Shown: positions 43,909 through 52,720 of the stretch, one piece after another
Position numbering within the stretch: the stretch's first letter is position 1
Layout: each line of letters starts with the position of its first letter
Origin: Roseococcus sp. SDR
GTDB taxonomy: Bacteria > Pseudomonadota > Alphaproteobacteria > Acetobacterales > Acetobacteraceae
Reading direction: 5' to 3'
DNA: 52,800 bases
NCBI RefSeq assembly: GCF_019083995.1
Contig: NZ_JAHRCU010000027.1
Coordinates: 1 to 52,800, forward strand
The notes under the pieces: generated by a model
What the model saw: the letters and a program-made list of their open reading frames with translations, nothing else
What the model was told of the DNA's origin: nothing
The model's database searches: none
Translations under genes and position numbers: made by a program

Positions 43909-44415
43909 TCAACATTGAGCGGGAATGAGTGCGCCATCCGCTCGACAAGCTGCCACCTGTTTGGCGAGAGCTTGTCCTCCCACCTCATGGACGCGGGTGG
44001 CGAGATCGCGGTCCTCGTTCACGAAATGCACGGCGTTGTTGCGGACCTCGATCAGGAGTTCCAGGTTCTCCTAGTAGGCGGCGTTCAGGGGCCTGAGGGG
44101 CAGTGACCGCGCGCGCTCCATGGCTATGGCGATGCCGATGGTGACGGGGTTGCCCGCGCGGTTGCGGCGGATGGCCTGGCGCTTGCCAGGCTTGCCGTCC
44201 TTCCGCCGGACGACCTCCATCTCATAGATCGCCTTCAGCTGGTTCCCGCCCTCCTGGATCAGGCGCGCCTTGAGCAGAAGCTCCCAGGCGGCGACGAGGA
44301 GGATGGCAAAGGTCTCCTCGCGATGGGGAACCACGGGCTTGTTGTAGATCTCGATGGCGGCGCAGCATGCGGCGATGCTCTTCTCGACCAAGGCCTTCCT
44401 GCGGGGTGAACTCAT
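43909..44415 (-). pseudogene. DUF3644 protein gene broken by an internal stop codon
   Basis: Read leftward from ATG 44415 (13 bp after hsdS) the frame starts like a DUF3644 protein: ALVEKSIAACCAAIEIYNKP, REETFAILLVAAWELLLKARL, then RNRAGNPVTIGIA. A TAG at about 44071-44073 stops it at 114 residues. Beyond the stop the same frame continues with recognisable family sequence (ENLELLIEVRNNAVHFVNED) to a TGA at 43909-43911, and the C-terminal half is missing. DUF3644 genes often sit beside restriction systems. It is most likely dead, unless the TAG is suppressed. Confidence 0.75.
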
Positions 44416-44428
44416 GGGTGAGCCTGCC

Positions 44429-45568
44429 TCAGGCGCTGCCGAAGGCTTCGGCCAGGAGTGCTGGCAGGAGGCGATCGAGATCACCCGCGTCATGTGCACG
44501 CCCGATGTGGAGGATTCGACTGAAGCTGGCTTCCAGGCGTGCCTGGGTTTCAACGTCCGGTAGCGGCACGTGCAGGTCGAGAAGCATCTCCGGGCGCAGC
44601 CGTTCACGGCGCGCGCCCTGGCCGCGCGTGAGTTGCGCGAGCTGTTGATGAAACCACGGCGTTGCGCAAAGATGCGAGAAGTAGACCGGGCGCAGCCGCC
44701 CGGGCACACATCGGAAAGTGCGATACTCGGGGGAGGCGTACATCCCTGCGAAGGCGGCGTCGCAGACAGCCACAGCGCCCTCCCAGCCCTTCACCTGGCT
44801 CATGACAAAGTGCCCGTCATGAAGGCGATTGAAGTGACGGTAGGTCGTATCTCCAGCTCCGACCGGCGGCTTCGTAAACAAGCCGCCCCCAAAACCCCGA
44901 ATACCGACCTGCGGATAGCCCCGACCAGACGCAATCGGGACGCGATCCTCTTCCAACACCAGCGCGTCGCCCAGCCGGATCAACTCACCGCCGAACTGGC
45001 TATTAGCCGAAGTCACCAGTTCGCAAAGGTCGGAGCGAATTTCATCTCGCAACGAAATGATATCGGCGACGCGCTCCTCAACCGCATTCAGCCGCTCCAC
45101 GATCCTGTGTTGCACTTCGAGCGGGGGCAAAGCGAGCGTGTACGCGAGCAGCTTATCAGGGTGCACTCGCTTCCGACGATCACCCATGCCCTTGCTGCCC
45201 GCAGCCAGGTCGGTCCACGTTTTCGGCAGTGCGAACATCCAACGGAGATAGTTTGGCAGGACCCGGTCGCGCTGAACGTCGAAGCAAGGAAACTCATTCG
45301 ACACGAAGGCACCATCGAACTCGTCTGGCACCACCGCATATGCGCCCTCGAACGCAAACAAACGGCTGTAGATGAACTGCCCGGCTCGAACACGATATAG
45401 AGTTGAGGAACTCGTCAGATTGCCGTCAATCGGAGGCTTCTCGAAGCAGCCACGGGCAAAGCTATACAGCCCGAGGTTCGGATAGCTCCGTGCCGCCACG
45501 ACGCGATGTGGCTCTCCAGCAGGGCTCAAAACCTCCCTCAACGGCACCATCGGCCAACGCATCGTCAC
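44429..45568 (-). CDS. hsdS: Type I restriction-modification specificity subunit
   Basis: 379 residues with two target-recognition domains. The first runs from ~1 to ~150 and the second from ~200 to ~345, each ended by a conserved helical segment (LPPLEVQHRIVERLNAVEERV and LPDVETQARLEASFSRIL). Both halves share the YPNLGLYSFARG/YPQVGIRGFGGG theme. It sets the bipartite DNA target for the HsdM/HsdR complex. Start ATG 45568 overlaps the hsdM stop (ATGA). Confidence 0.92.
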   Translation of the reverse strand: MTMRWPMVPLREVLSPAGEPHRVVAARSYPNLGLYSFARGCFEKPPIDGNLTSSSTLYRVRAGQFIYSRLFAFEGAYAVVPDEFDGAFVSNEFPCFDVQRDRVLPNYLRWMFALPKTWTDLAAGSKGMGDRRKRVHPDKLLAYTLALPPLEVQHRIVERLNAVEERVADIISLRDEIRSDLCELVTSANSQFGGELIRLGDALVLEEDRVPIASGRGYPQVGIRGFGGGLFTKPPVGAGDTTYRHFNRLHDGHFVMSQVKGWEGAVAVCDAAFAGMYASPEYRTFRCVPGRLRPVYFSHLCATPWFHQQLAQLTRGQGARRERLRPEMLLDLHVPLPDVETQARLEASFSRILHIGRAHDAGDLDRLLPALLAEAFGSA

Positions 45569-47145
45569 GCCACCGGCTCAGCGACCAGGGCCTTGATCTC
45601 CTCTAGCAGCGCCAGCACCTGGCGTTCCTTCTCGATGACGCTGGCGACGATCTCCGCGGGCGCGCGATGGTCCACCGCCTCCTTCGCGGCCGGGTTCTTC
45701 AGGTCCAGGTTCACCGCCACCACGCGGCCCGCCTCATCGCGCCGGATCAGCTCCGGCCCGCTGACCTTCCAGGCCTGCGGGCCTTCCTCGCGCTGGCCCC
45801 ACCAGGCCATGCAGTCCGAAAATTCCTCGAACTGGATCGGCCGCGTCTTGGAGTATTTCCGCCGCCCCTCGGGCATGGGCTGCTCGTAGAACCAAACATC
45901 CCGCGTCGGCCCCGCCGTGTCGAAGAAGATCACATTGGTGGGGATATCGGTGTAGGGCGCGAAGACGCCTTCGGGCAGGCGCAGGATGGTGTGCAGGTTG
46001 AACCGCTCCAGCATGTCCGCCTTGATGCGCGCGCAGACGCCATCGCCGAAGAGCGTGCCATTGGGCACCACCACCGCCGCCCGCGCCGGACGCCCGGCCG
46101 GGGTCTGCGCCCGCTTCAGCCGCCGCATGATGAGCTGGAGGAAGAGCAGCGCCGTTTCCGCCGTCTGCCGGTCTTCCGGGAAGTTGCCTTGGATGCCGCG
46201 CTCCTCCTCGCCGCCGAAGGGCGGGTTGGTGAGGATCACGTCCACCCGCTCCCGCTCGCCGATCTCGGTCAGGCGGTGGCGGAGCGCATTGCCCGGCTCA
46301 ATGCGCGGCGCGTCCAGCCCATGCAGCAGCAGGTTCATCTGGCAGAGCAGATAGGGCAGCGATTTCGGCTCGCAGCCCAGGACGGAGGCAGATTGCAGCA
46401 CGCGGCGATCGGCCACCGTCTTCACCTGGCCAGCGAGGTGGGAGAAGGCCTCCACGAGGAAGCCGCCCGTGCCCGCGGCGGGGTCCAGAACCGTCTCGCC
46501 GAGGCGAGGGTCGGTCACTTCCACCATCAGCCGCACCACGGCGCGGGGCGTATAGAACTCCCCGGAATCGCCCGCCGCATCGCGCATCTCGCGCAACATG
46601 GATTCATAGAGGGCGCCGAGGGTGTGCAGCTCCTCCGAGGAGGTGAAGTGCAGGCCGTTCACCTTGTCGATCACGTCGCGCAGCAGGTAGCCGCTGCGCA
46701 TGCGGTTATCCACGCCCCGGAAGACGGTGGCGATCACGTCCCGCCGGTCATCGCCCTCGGCGCCGCTCAGAGCCCGGAGATAGGCGAAGAGGCCGGGGCC
46801 CTCCGTCTCGTCGGGGCGGGTGACCTTGTCATTGTTGATGAAGGCCAGCAGCTCGTCGCCCGTGATGCCCTGCGGCTTCGCCGCCCAGTCGCGCCAGCGA
46901 TAGGGGGCCTCGATGGCGGGGCGGAAGCGCGCGCCCGCCAAGGCGGCCTCCTGCTCGCGCTGCTGCTCGAGGTCATCGAGGAATTTGAGGAACATGATCC
47001 AGGTGAGGAGCGGCAGGCGGTCGAGGTCGCCATTCAGCCCCTTGTCCTTGCGCATGATGTCGCGCGCGGATTTCAGCAGGGCGCCCAGGGCCTGCGCCGT
47101 GGTCAGAGCGGGCTTGGCGGCGGTGGAGCGGGGCTTACGCGACAT
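45565..47145 (-). CDS. hsdM: Type I restriction-modification DNA methyltransferase subunit
   Basis: 526 residues from ATG 47145, an 11-bp overlap with hsdR. An HsdM N-terminal helical domain (GLNGDLDRLPLLTWIMFLKFLDD) is followed by an N6-adenine methyltransferase: SAM motif DPAAGTGGFLVEA and catalytic NPPFGG. The ~30-residue C-terminal coil is typical for contact with HsdS. It methylates host DNA at the site chosen by HsdS and is required for cutting. Confidence 0.95.
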   Translation of the reverse strand: MSRKPRSTAAKPALTTAQALGALLKSARDIMRKDKGLNGDLDRLPLLTWIMFLKFLDDLEQQREQEAALAGARFRPAIEAPYRWRDWAAKPQGITGDELLAFINNDKVTRPDETEGPGLFAYLRALSGAEGDDRRDVIATVFRGVDNRMRSGYLLRDVIDKVNGLHFTSSEELHTLGALYESMLREMRDAAGDSGEFYTPRAVVRLMVEVTDPRLGETVLDPAAGTGGFLVEAFSHLAGQVKTVADRRVLQSASVLGCEPKSLPYLLCQMNLLLHGLDAPRIEPGNALRHRLTEIGERERVDVILTNPPFGGEEERGIQGNFPEDRQTAETALLFLQLIMRRLKRAQTPAGRPARAAVVVPNGTLFGDGVCARIKADMLERFNLHTILRLPEGVFAPYTDIPTNVIFFDTAGPTRDVWFYEQPMPEGRRKYSKTRPIQFEEFSDCMAWWGQREEGPQAWKVSGPELIRRDEAGRVVAVNLDLKNPAAKEAVDHRAPAEIVASVIEKERQVLALLEEIKALVAEPVA

Positions 47146-49498
47146 AGAGCTGTTCCTGAAGTTCCGCGACGGCGGCGCGCAGCTGATCCGCCCCGCCGAA
47201 GAGGCGGATGATATCGGCCACCTGCCCATGGTTCGAGATGGGCGGGACCTTCAGCACATCCGGCAGGACGAATTCCGCCTCGCCATGGGCGGCGTATTTC
47301 TCCAGCAGCTCCTCCAGGATGGCGCGGCCCTCGGGGCCGAACCTCGTGAAGATGTCGGGCTGGCGGGTGCGGAGCTGCTGCGCCCGTTCGCGCCGCGTGC
47401 GGAGCGGGGCGTTGAAGGCCAGGTGGCAAAGCAGGTCGAAGGGGTCGGCCTCGGGTTGCTGGGCTGCCTCGGCCAGCTGCTCGAAGCTGATGCCGCGTTC
47501 GGCCAGGCGCTGGACGATGGCGGAACGCTGCGCGGCGTCCATCCAGGCGGCGCGCAGCGCCCGGGAGGTCGGGTAGAGGGAGCGCACGCTCTCGGCGGCG
47601 TATTCGGTGTAGCGGACCACGCGAAGCTGGGCGCCGGACGGGTCGAGCTCATAGACGAGGTGCGCGGCGACCGCGACCTGCCCGCCATCGAAGTAGAATT
47701 TCCGGCGCTCCTCGCCGGGTGGTTCGAGGATCTCGCCCTCGCCCGGTTCGGGCTCCTCCTCCGCGCCTTCCACGAGGATTTCGGTCTCGGTGACGGTATC
47801 TCCCGCCTCGTTCAGTTCCTCCTCGGTGAGGCGGGCGGGTTCGCCATCGAAGGCCGGGTCGGCGAAGAGGCGCGTGGCGGAGCCGGTGTAGTCGATGATG
47901 TTGAACCAGAGCTTGCCGTAGTCGTCCCGCACGCGCGTGCCACGCCCGATGATCTGCTTGAACTCGCTCATGGAGCCCACGATCCGCGCCAGGACCACAT
48001 TCTTGCAGGTGGGCGCGTCTACGCCCGTCGTCAGCAGCTGGGAGGTGGTGAGGATGGTGGGCGTGCGCGTCTCGACGTCCTGGAAGCGGCTGAGATGGCC
48101 ACGGCCGATATCGCCCTCATCGGCGGTGACGCGGCAGATGTAGTCCGGGTGCTGGGCCACCATGTCCCGGTTCAGGACGGCCAGCGCCTGGCGCATCTCG
48201 GACGCATGCTCCTGGTCCACACAGAAGATGATGGTCTTGGCGTAGCGATCCGTCTTGCGGAGGAAGCCATCCAGATGCTTCGCGATGGCCTGGGTGCGGG
48301 CGCGCAGGGCGATGACGCGTTCGAAGTCCTGGGTGCGATACTCACCATCCGGGATTTCGCGCCCGTAGCGATCGAGGTCGCCCTGGCTGGGGCGCCAGCC
48401 GGCCGCGTCCCACTCGGTGACGACCCGATGGACGCGATAGGGCGCGAGGAAGCCATCATCGATGCCCTGGCGCAGGCTGTACTGGTAGATCGGGTTGCCG
48501 AAGTAGCGGTAGCTGTCGCGATTGTCCTCGCGCAGCGGGGTGGCGGTCATGCCGAGCTGGATGGCGGGCGAGAAGTGCTCCAGGATGGTCCGCCAGGAGC
48601 TGTCATCGCGGGCGCTGCCGCGGTGGCATTCGTCCACGATGATCAGGTCGAAGAAGTCGGGCGGGTAGGCACGGAACAGCCCTTCGCGGGAGCTGTCCTC
48701 GGCCAGCGCCTGATAGATCGCGAAGTAGATTTCGCGGCCCATGACGACCTCGCCGGATTCGATCTTGCAGCGGGCATCACCGAAGGCGGCGAAGATGCCG
48801 TCCTTTGGCTGGTCAACCAGGACGTTGCGGTCGGCCAGGTAGAGGATTTTTGGTCGGCGATGCGCGCCATCGCGGTTCCAGCGGCTGTTCCAGAGCTTCC
48901 AGCAGACCTGGAAGGCGACCGTTGTCTTGCCTGTGCCGGTGGCCAGGGTGACCAGCATCCGGCGCTGGCCCTGGAGGATGGCCTCCACGATCCGGTTGAT
49001 GGCGCTTTGCTGATAGTAGCGCTCGTCCTTGTTGACGCCATGGTTGAAGGGGGCCAGCAGGCGATCGGCCGCAGCATCATCGGCGAGCCCAGCGCCTGCC
49101 CGATAGCGGGACCAGAGCTCCGCTGGGGTCGGGTAGGAGGTGCGGGGTGTCTCGGCGCCGGTGAAGTAGTCGATCTCGATGATCTCGGGGCCGTTCGTCG
49201 CGTAGGCGAACTTGAGGCCGAGCATCTCGGCATATTGCCGCGCCTGCTGCACCGCGTCAGCGGCGCTCTTGTATCGCGCCTTGGCCTCCACCACGGCGAG
49301 GGGGAAGTCGCGGCGATAGCGCAGCAGGAAATCCACGCGCTTGGGCGGCTTGCGGAGGAAGCCGCGACCGACCGGGACGATGCGGCCATGGGTGATGCCG
49401 CGCTGTTCGGCGATGGAATGGGGATCGGTATCCCAACCCGCGAGTTGCAAGGCGGGCACGACATAACGGCGGCAAGTGTCAGCCTCCGTTTCTGTCAC
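47135..49498 (-). CDS. hsdR: Type I restriction endonuclease/translocase subunit
   Basis: 787 residues, starting at GTG 49498 with GGAGG 8 bp upstream. The N-terminal nuclease has the PD-(D/E)xK core VDFLLRYRRDFPLAVVEAKA. Two helicase lobes follow, with Walker A LATGTGKTT, DECHRGS, and TGVDAPTCKNV and IGRGTR in lobe two. The C-terminus resembles the EcoEI-type HsdR C-terminal domain. It translocates and cuts unmethylated DNA. It is first gene of the hsdR-hsdM-hsdS operon, an order shared by several type I loci. Nothing looks broken in it. Confidence 0.94.
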   Translation of the reverse strand: MTETEADTCRRYVVPALQLAGWDTDPHSIAEQRGITHGRIVPVGRGFLRKPPKRVDFLLRYRRDFPLAVVEAKARYKSAADAVQQARQYAEMLGLKFAYATNGPEIIEIDYFTGAETPRTSYPTPAELWSRYRAGAGLADDAAADRLLAPFNHGVNKDERYYQQSAINRIVEAILQGQRRMLVTLATGTGKTTVAFQVCWKLWNSRWNRDGAHRRPKILYLADRNVLVDQPKDGIFAAFGDARCKIESGEVVMGREIYFAIYQALAEDSSREGLFRAYPPDFFDLIIVDECHRGSARDDSSWRTILEHFSPAIQLGMTATPLREDNRDSYRYFGNPIYQYSLRQGIDDGFLAPYRVHRVVTEWDAAGWRPSQGDLDRYGREIPDGEYRTQDFERVIALRARTQAIAKHLDGFLRKTDRYAKTIIFCVDQEHASEMRQALAVLNRDMVAQHPDYICRVTADEGDIGRGHLSRFQDVETRTPTILTTSQLLTTGVDAPTCKNVVLARIVGSMSEFKQIIGRGTRVRDDYGKLWFNIIDYTGSATRLFADPAFDGEPARLTEEELNEAGDTVTETEILVEGAEEEPEPGEGEILEPPGEERRKFYFDGGQVAVAAHLVYELDPSGAQLRVVRYTEYAAESVRSLYPTSRALRAAWMDAAQRSAIVQRLAERGISFEQLAEAAQQPEADPFDLLCHLAFNAPLRTRRERAQQLRTRQPDIFTRFGPEGRAILEELLEKYAAHGEAEFVLPDVLKVPPISNHGQVADIIRLFGGADQLRAAVAELQEQLYVA

Positions 49499-49550
49499 GC
49501 GGTTGCCTCCGGCTTCATGCGTGCCAAGCTAGATCAAGGTTTACATGAAC

Positions 49551-49562
49551 GATAGCGCTATC
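49551..49562. promoter_or_regulatory. 12-bp perfect palindrome upstream of hsdR
   Basis: GATAGCGCTATC lies 53 bp before the hsdR start in a 174-bp gap. Its position fits an operator or a site for a control protein, but no C-protein gene is adjacent, so this is tentative. Confidence 0.35.
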
Positions 49563-49672
49563 TCCTGGTCATGCCAGCCCAGCACGACAGATGCGGCCGA
49601 AGGTGTGTGTGCGGGCGGCGCTCCGGCGTTTGGATGACGGCGACCATGGCACAAGGCCTTCAGTTGGCTGCT

Positions 49673-50488
49673 TCATTTCTGGTCACTCGGTTTTGTTGAG
49701 CGCGGCTTGAAGGACTTTGCATCCGGTATGGGAGTCAGGTGCGTGCTGCGTTCGTCGAGCTTCACGCGGCCGGGCCCCTCGCCACGCTCTGTCATCAGCA
49801 GGGCCACGTCAAAGAGTGCCATCCTGAGGTGGTCTTCACGATCATGCGTGCGGTAGGCCAAGTAATAGCATCCCTTTGCGTGGAGAACGACGGACGCACT
49901 GGGGAACCGCGCCACGCGGTACTCGGTTGGAACGCCATCGCAGGTGACGACCCCCGCAGCTGTCAGCGCCCACTCCTTGCCGTCGTACAGGATGCTCCGC
50001 TTGGTCCGGCCTTCTTGTAGTAGGCGAGAAAGCGCTCGCGAAGACAGCTCATGATCGAGCCGCAGGCATCGTGCAGTCTGCGCTTTGATCTCGGCTGCCT
50101 TTTCGGGCCAATGGCGTCGCAACGCGGCATAGGCGTCTCTATGCACGGCACGGAAGATAAACGTAATCAGCCCGTGGCGGCCTGCCAGCTCAAGACCCAT
50201 AAGAGCTTCCTCCAGGCAGAGGATGAGGCTTTTGATCTCGTTCTTCTCTCGCTGGCGGAGCGCGGCAGCCCGTTTGGCCGCTGACATCGGACCCGCGGCT
50301 GGGTTATTGGGCGGTCGCCCCCTGGGACGCCGGACGGGGGGCGGCGTCTCATCTATGATCGCCGGGAGATGACCGGTCGCGCCTGACGCGGATGAGATCG
50401 AACCGCCTGCAGGCTGTCTCGGCAAGCTGCGCTGGGAGGGAGCCGCGGCCTTATGCTTGGACGGCTTGGTCGAGGGGAGTCGAGACAT
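49673..50488 (-). CDS. Unrecognised 271-residue protein
   Basis: 271 residues from ATG 50488; the ribosome site is weak. The N-terminal ~65 residues are low-complexity and basic (KPSKHKAAAPSQRSLPRQP, PRGRPPNNPAAGP). Next is a charged helix AAKRAAALRQREKNEIKSLI. The rest is a mixed domain (~90-240) with a conserved-looking core KRSILYDGKEWALTAAGVVTCDG and HAKGCYYLAYRTHDRED. I recognise no family. There is no signal peptide or membrane segment. Codon use looks slightly less GC-rich than neighbours. A perfect palindrome 14 bp before its start suggests tight control, and it lies between the hsd operon and a recombinase, so transfer is likely. Confidence 0.65.
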   Translation of the reverse strand: MSRLPSTKPSKHKAAAPSQRSLPRQPAGGSISSASGATGHLPAIIDETPPPVRRPRGRPPNNPAAGPMSAAKRAAALRQREKNEIKSLILCLEEALMGLELAGRHGLITFIFRAVHRDAYAALRRHWPEKAAEIKAQTARCLRLDHELSSRALSRLLQEGRTKRSILYDGKEWALTAAGVVTCDGVPTEYRVARFPSASVVLHAKGCYYLAYRTHDREDHLRMALFDVALLMTERGEGPGRVKLDERSTHLTPIPDAKSFKPRSTKPSDQK

Positions 50489-50501
50489 GGATCTGCCATT
50501 T

Positions 50502-50515
50502 TTGTGACGTCACAA
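50502..50515. promoter_or_regulatory. 14-bp perfect palindrome before the 271-residue gene
   Basis: TTGTGACGTCACAA ends 14 bp before the ATG at 50488. A partial copy (ATGTGACGCAAC) lies at about 50579-50590, 75 bp away. The position suits an operator occluding transcription or translation start. Confidence 0.6.
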
Positions 50516-50823
50516 TATAGCTCGTGCACTTGGTCTTCGCGACCCAGACCTTCGCCTGATGGGCGTAGCCTCGCATTTATGTGACGCAACGAAAATATCT
50601 CGTGAGCCCGTCCCGGGCATAGACGTCCGATGCCCGGAGACCTTCGAGGCGATGAGACTGTGGCCATGGAACAGCAGGTTCGAGCGTCCGCCGCCCTCCA
50701 AGACCTCACCGGCGCCCTCGCAGCCAAGCACGGCGGCCCGTGTGGGCACGGCGAATTCCTGGTGCTTTACGGTGCGCACACGGTGCAGGTTGCTGCCGAG
50801 GGGCGTTACCTGGCTCGGGTTGG

Positions 50824-50898
50824 GCGATTCACCGCTTCCGAGATTGCGATTCACGGCGGTGCCGATGGCGATTCACGACCCTGGTGGAGCGATTCCCG
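50824..50898 (+). repeat. Four 10-bp direct repeats at 21-22-bp spacing (iteron-like)
   Basis: GCGATTCACC (50824), GCGATTCACG (50846), GCGATTCACG (50868) and GCGATTCCCG (50889) begin 22, 22 and 21 bp apart. Weaker matches GCGTTACC at 50803 and GCGTTACCC at 50910 keep a 21-bp phase. All would face the same side of the helix. A period of 22 is not a multiple of three, which argues against a protein repeat. The array lies 200 bp before a tyrosine recombinase gene. Confidence 0.7.
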
Positions 50899-51057
50899 AT
50901 GCCCGCTACGCGTTACCCTCCCATGCGTAACGCCATCCGGCTGCACGGTCGGGGCGCCCTTTCACGGGTCGTGAGGGATCGCTCCAGAGCCCGCAACCCT
51001 CTGTGATTCCTGTCTCTTGCAAGCCTGTGGCGTATCTTTTTCGTAGTCCGAACAATA

Positions 51058-51078
51058 GGCGGCCTGCTTTGGGCCGCC
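51058..51078. terminator. GC-rich hairpin before the recombinase gene
   Basis: Arms GGCGGCC (51058-51064) and GGCCGCC (51072-51078) pair perfectly around a 7-base loop, 23 bp before the recombinase start. No T run follows, so it could be a terminator for upstream transcripts or a structure in the recombinase leader. Confidence 0.4.
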
Positions 51079-51101
51079 GGGTTGGGGCGACGGAGGTGGC
51101 C

Positions 51102-52478
51102 ATGGGCGACGCGGATAAATCGGCGGTAGGGATCGAGGGGGGTGGTGGGACACCTTGGGCGGGAGGGGGGTACCCCTCGGCCTGGCGGAGCCTGTTGGCT
51201 CGCTTCGAGGAACTGGCGTCGCCCATCGAGGCGCGGCCCATCGGCCGGGTGACGGAGGCTCGGTACCAGCAGGTCAGGCTCCGGGCCGAGAAGGTAGGAT
51301 GGCAGTCCGTGCTGGCAGGCGCCCGCTCCCGCCCCGCGCATGATGTCGCCCGGGCCGCGCTGGCTCGGACCGCCGTGGCGCTGGGGCGCGACGTCCAGCG
51401 GCAGGTGGGTGATCCGTGGTCGGAGCCGGTGGCCCAGCCCTGGGTGGACGGCCTGGCCTGGGTGGTCGCCGCGCTGGAGCGTTGTCGCCCGGTCAGCCAT
51501 GGGGGCGTCGGCTGGATTTCGCCGGAGGGAGGCCCACGCCGGACGGGCAAGCGGCGCGGGTTGGCGTCCCTGCCTGCTGACTGGCGGAGCCGCATGCTGG
51601 CCCACACTCCGGAGCGTGGCCCCTATGGCCTGGCCGTGGCCTGCCTGTGGCTGCTCGGCGTGCGCCCGGGCGAGCTGGTGCAGGGTGTCCGTGTCCAGTT
51701 GGCGCCCGACGGCACGGTGCTGGCTGAGGTCGAGGGCGGCAAGCAGCGCAGGGTAACTGGAGAGGCCCCCCGCGGACAACCTCGGCGCCGCCTCGCAGTG
51801 CGGCCCGGGCCAGGATCGGCGGAGGCGGTGGCCCGTCTGCAGCGGGCACTGGCCCGTGAGGGAACAGACATCCTCGTCGTGAGGGTGGGGGACGCCCGCC
51901 GTCTGTCAGACGCTCTCCGGGCTACCAGCCGCCGGGTCTTTCCAGGGCTGACCTACGTCATCACACCCTACAGCTTCCGCCACGCCTGGGCCGCCGATGC
52001 CAAGGCCGGAGCAGCCGCCTCGGCCCGGGCAGGAGGCCGCTCTGGATCCGGCAAGGCTGGGGAGGCGGCAGGTGAGGCTGGCGGGACCAGCCGGGCGACA
52101 TCCGGTGCGGCAGGATCGGCCCGTTTCGGCGTCCGGGGTACCTACAACGCTGATGACGTCTCCCGGGCGCTTGGCCATGCGGCAGCCCGCACCCGGTCGG
52201 GCTACGGCACCAGGAGTCAGTCGCGCGGCAGCGGGGCCATCACTCTCGTGGGTGTAGCAGCGACCGAGCCCCTGCGTGGCGCGGGTCGCCAACCTTTCGA
52301 GACGCGACGCGCTGCTGCTGCGGTGACATCGACATCCCCCACAGGGTCATCACCCGTCGACCTGGGCGACCATGTCGCGATCGTCGCGGCCGCGATGGCG
52401 GCTCAGGTGACGGATGTCGCCCCTGGCTACGACCTCTCGCCCCCGCCGACGCCATCATCATCGAAAGGTCGTCGTTGA
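51102..52478 (+). CDS. Tyrosine recombinase (phage-integrase family)
   Basis: 458 residues from ATG 51102 with GGAGG 6 bp upstream. The catalytic set is recognisable: R188 in LLGVRPGEL, K214 in EGGKQRR, R293-H294 in TPYSFRHAWA, H359 in RALGHA and the nucleophile Y368 in RSGYGT. Residues ~300-347, between the Arg/His box and the last His, are a Gly/Ala/Ser-rich insertion absent from normal integrases. The N-terminus (~1-160) does not match a standard SAM-like core-binding domain clearly. It overlaps the XRE gene tail-to-tail by 52 bp. No tRNA att site is visible. It could belong to an island beyond the right edge. Confidence 0.8.
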   Translation: MGDADKSAVGIEGGGGTPWAGGGYPSAWRSLLARFEELASPIEARPIGRVTEARYQQVRLRAEKVGWQSVLAGARSRPAHDVARAALARTAVALGRDVQRQVGDPWSEPVAQPWVDGLAWVVAALERCRPVSHGGVGWISPEGGPRRTGKRRGLASLPADWRSRMLAHTPERGPYGLAVACLWLLGVRPGELVQGVRVQLAPDGTVLAEVEGGKQRRVTGEAPRGQPRRRLAVRPGPGSAEAVARLQRALAREGTDILVVRVGDARRLSDALRATSRRVFPGLTYVITPYSFRHAWAADAKAGAAASARAGGRSGSGKAGEAAGEAGGTSRATSGAAGSARFGVRGTYNADDVSRALGHAAARTRSGYGTRSQSRGSGAITLVGVAATEPLRGAGRQPFETRRAAAAVTSTSPTGSSPVDLGDHVAIVAAAMAAQVTDVAPGYDLSPPPTPSSSKGRR

Positions 52479-52720
52479 GGCGCGTCCGACCGCAGGAGCA
52501 CGCCGCCCTGGCCCTCGGTGAGGATCGTCACGCCCGCCATGTCCAGGTGGTGCACCAGCAGGTGGATGTTGCCTCTCTGGAGCTGGGATTTGCCTCGCTC
52601 GTAATCGGCAATGGTGACGCGCCCGACGCCTGATGCATAGGCCAATTCCTGCTGGCTCCAGCCGAGGATGGCGCGGGCGGCGCGGAGGGTTGCGGGCGTC
52701 AAGAATTTCTCTGAGTACAC
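52427..52720 (-). CDS. XRE-family helix-turn-helix regulator
   Basis: 97 residues if started at GTG 52720; a TTG at 52789 would add 23 residues, and a TTG at 52702 would give the common LTPATLRAARAILGW start. The HTH runs through LGWSQQELAYASGVGRVTIADYERGKS, followed by HLLVHHLDMAGVTIL, which continues the fold as in short rhizobial and Acetobacteraceae regulators. The C-terminal 25 residues are acidic and glycine-rich. It is convergent with the recombinase gene. A CTACATGTAG palindrome at 52756-52765 lies upstream and may be its own operator. Confidence 0.8.
   Translation of the reverse strand: MYSEKFLTPATLRAARAILGWSQQELAYASGVGRVTIADYERGKSQLQRGNIHLLVHHLDMAGVTILTEGQGGVLLRSDAPQRRPFDDDGVGGGERS

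Larger units (their letters stand above)
50489..51101. other. Non-coding control region between the 271-residue gene and the recombinase
   Basis: These 613 bases hold two palindromic/half sites near 50502-50590, a direct-repeat array at 50824-50898, and a GC hairpin (51058-51078). A weak frame from 50666 has no recognisable product and runs across the repeats, so I do not call it a gene. Confidence 0.5.

Noticed and set aside
50666-50974. Plus-strand frame of ~102 codons before the recombinase
   Set aside because: It crosses the direct-repeat array and ends in improbable sequence; the 22-bp repeat period does not fit a coding repeat.
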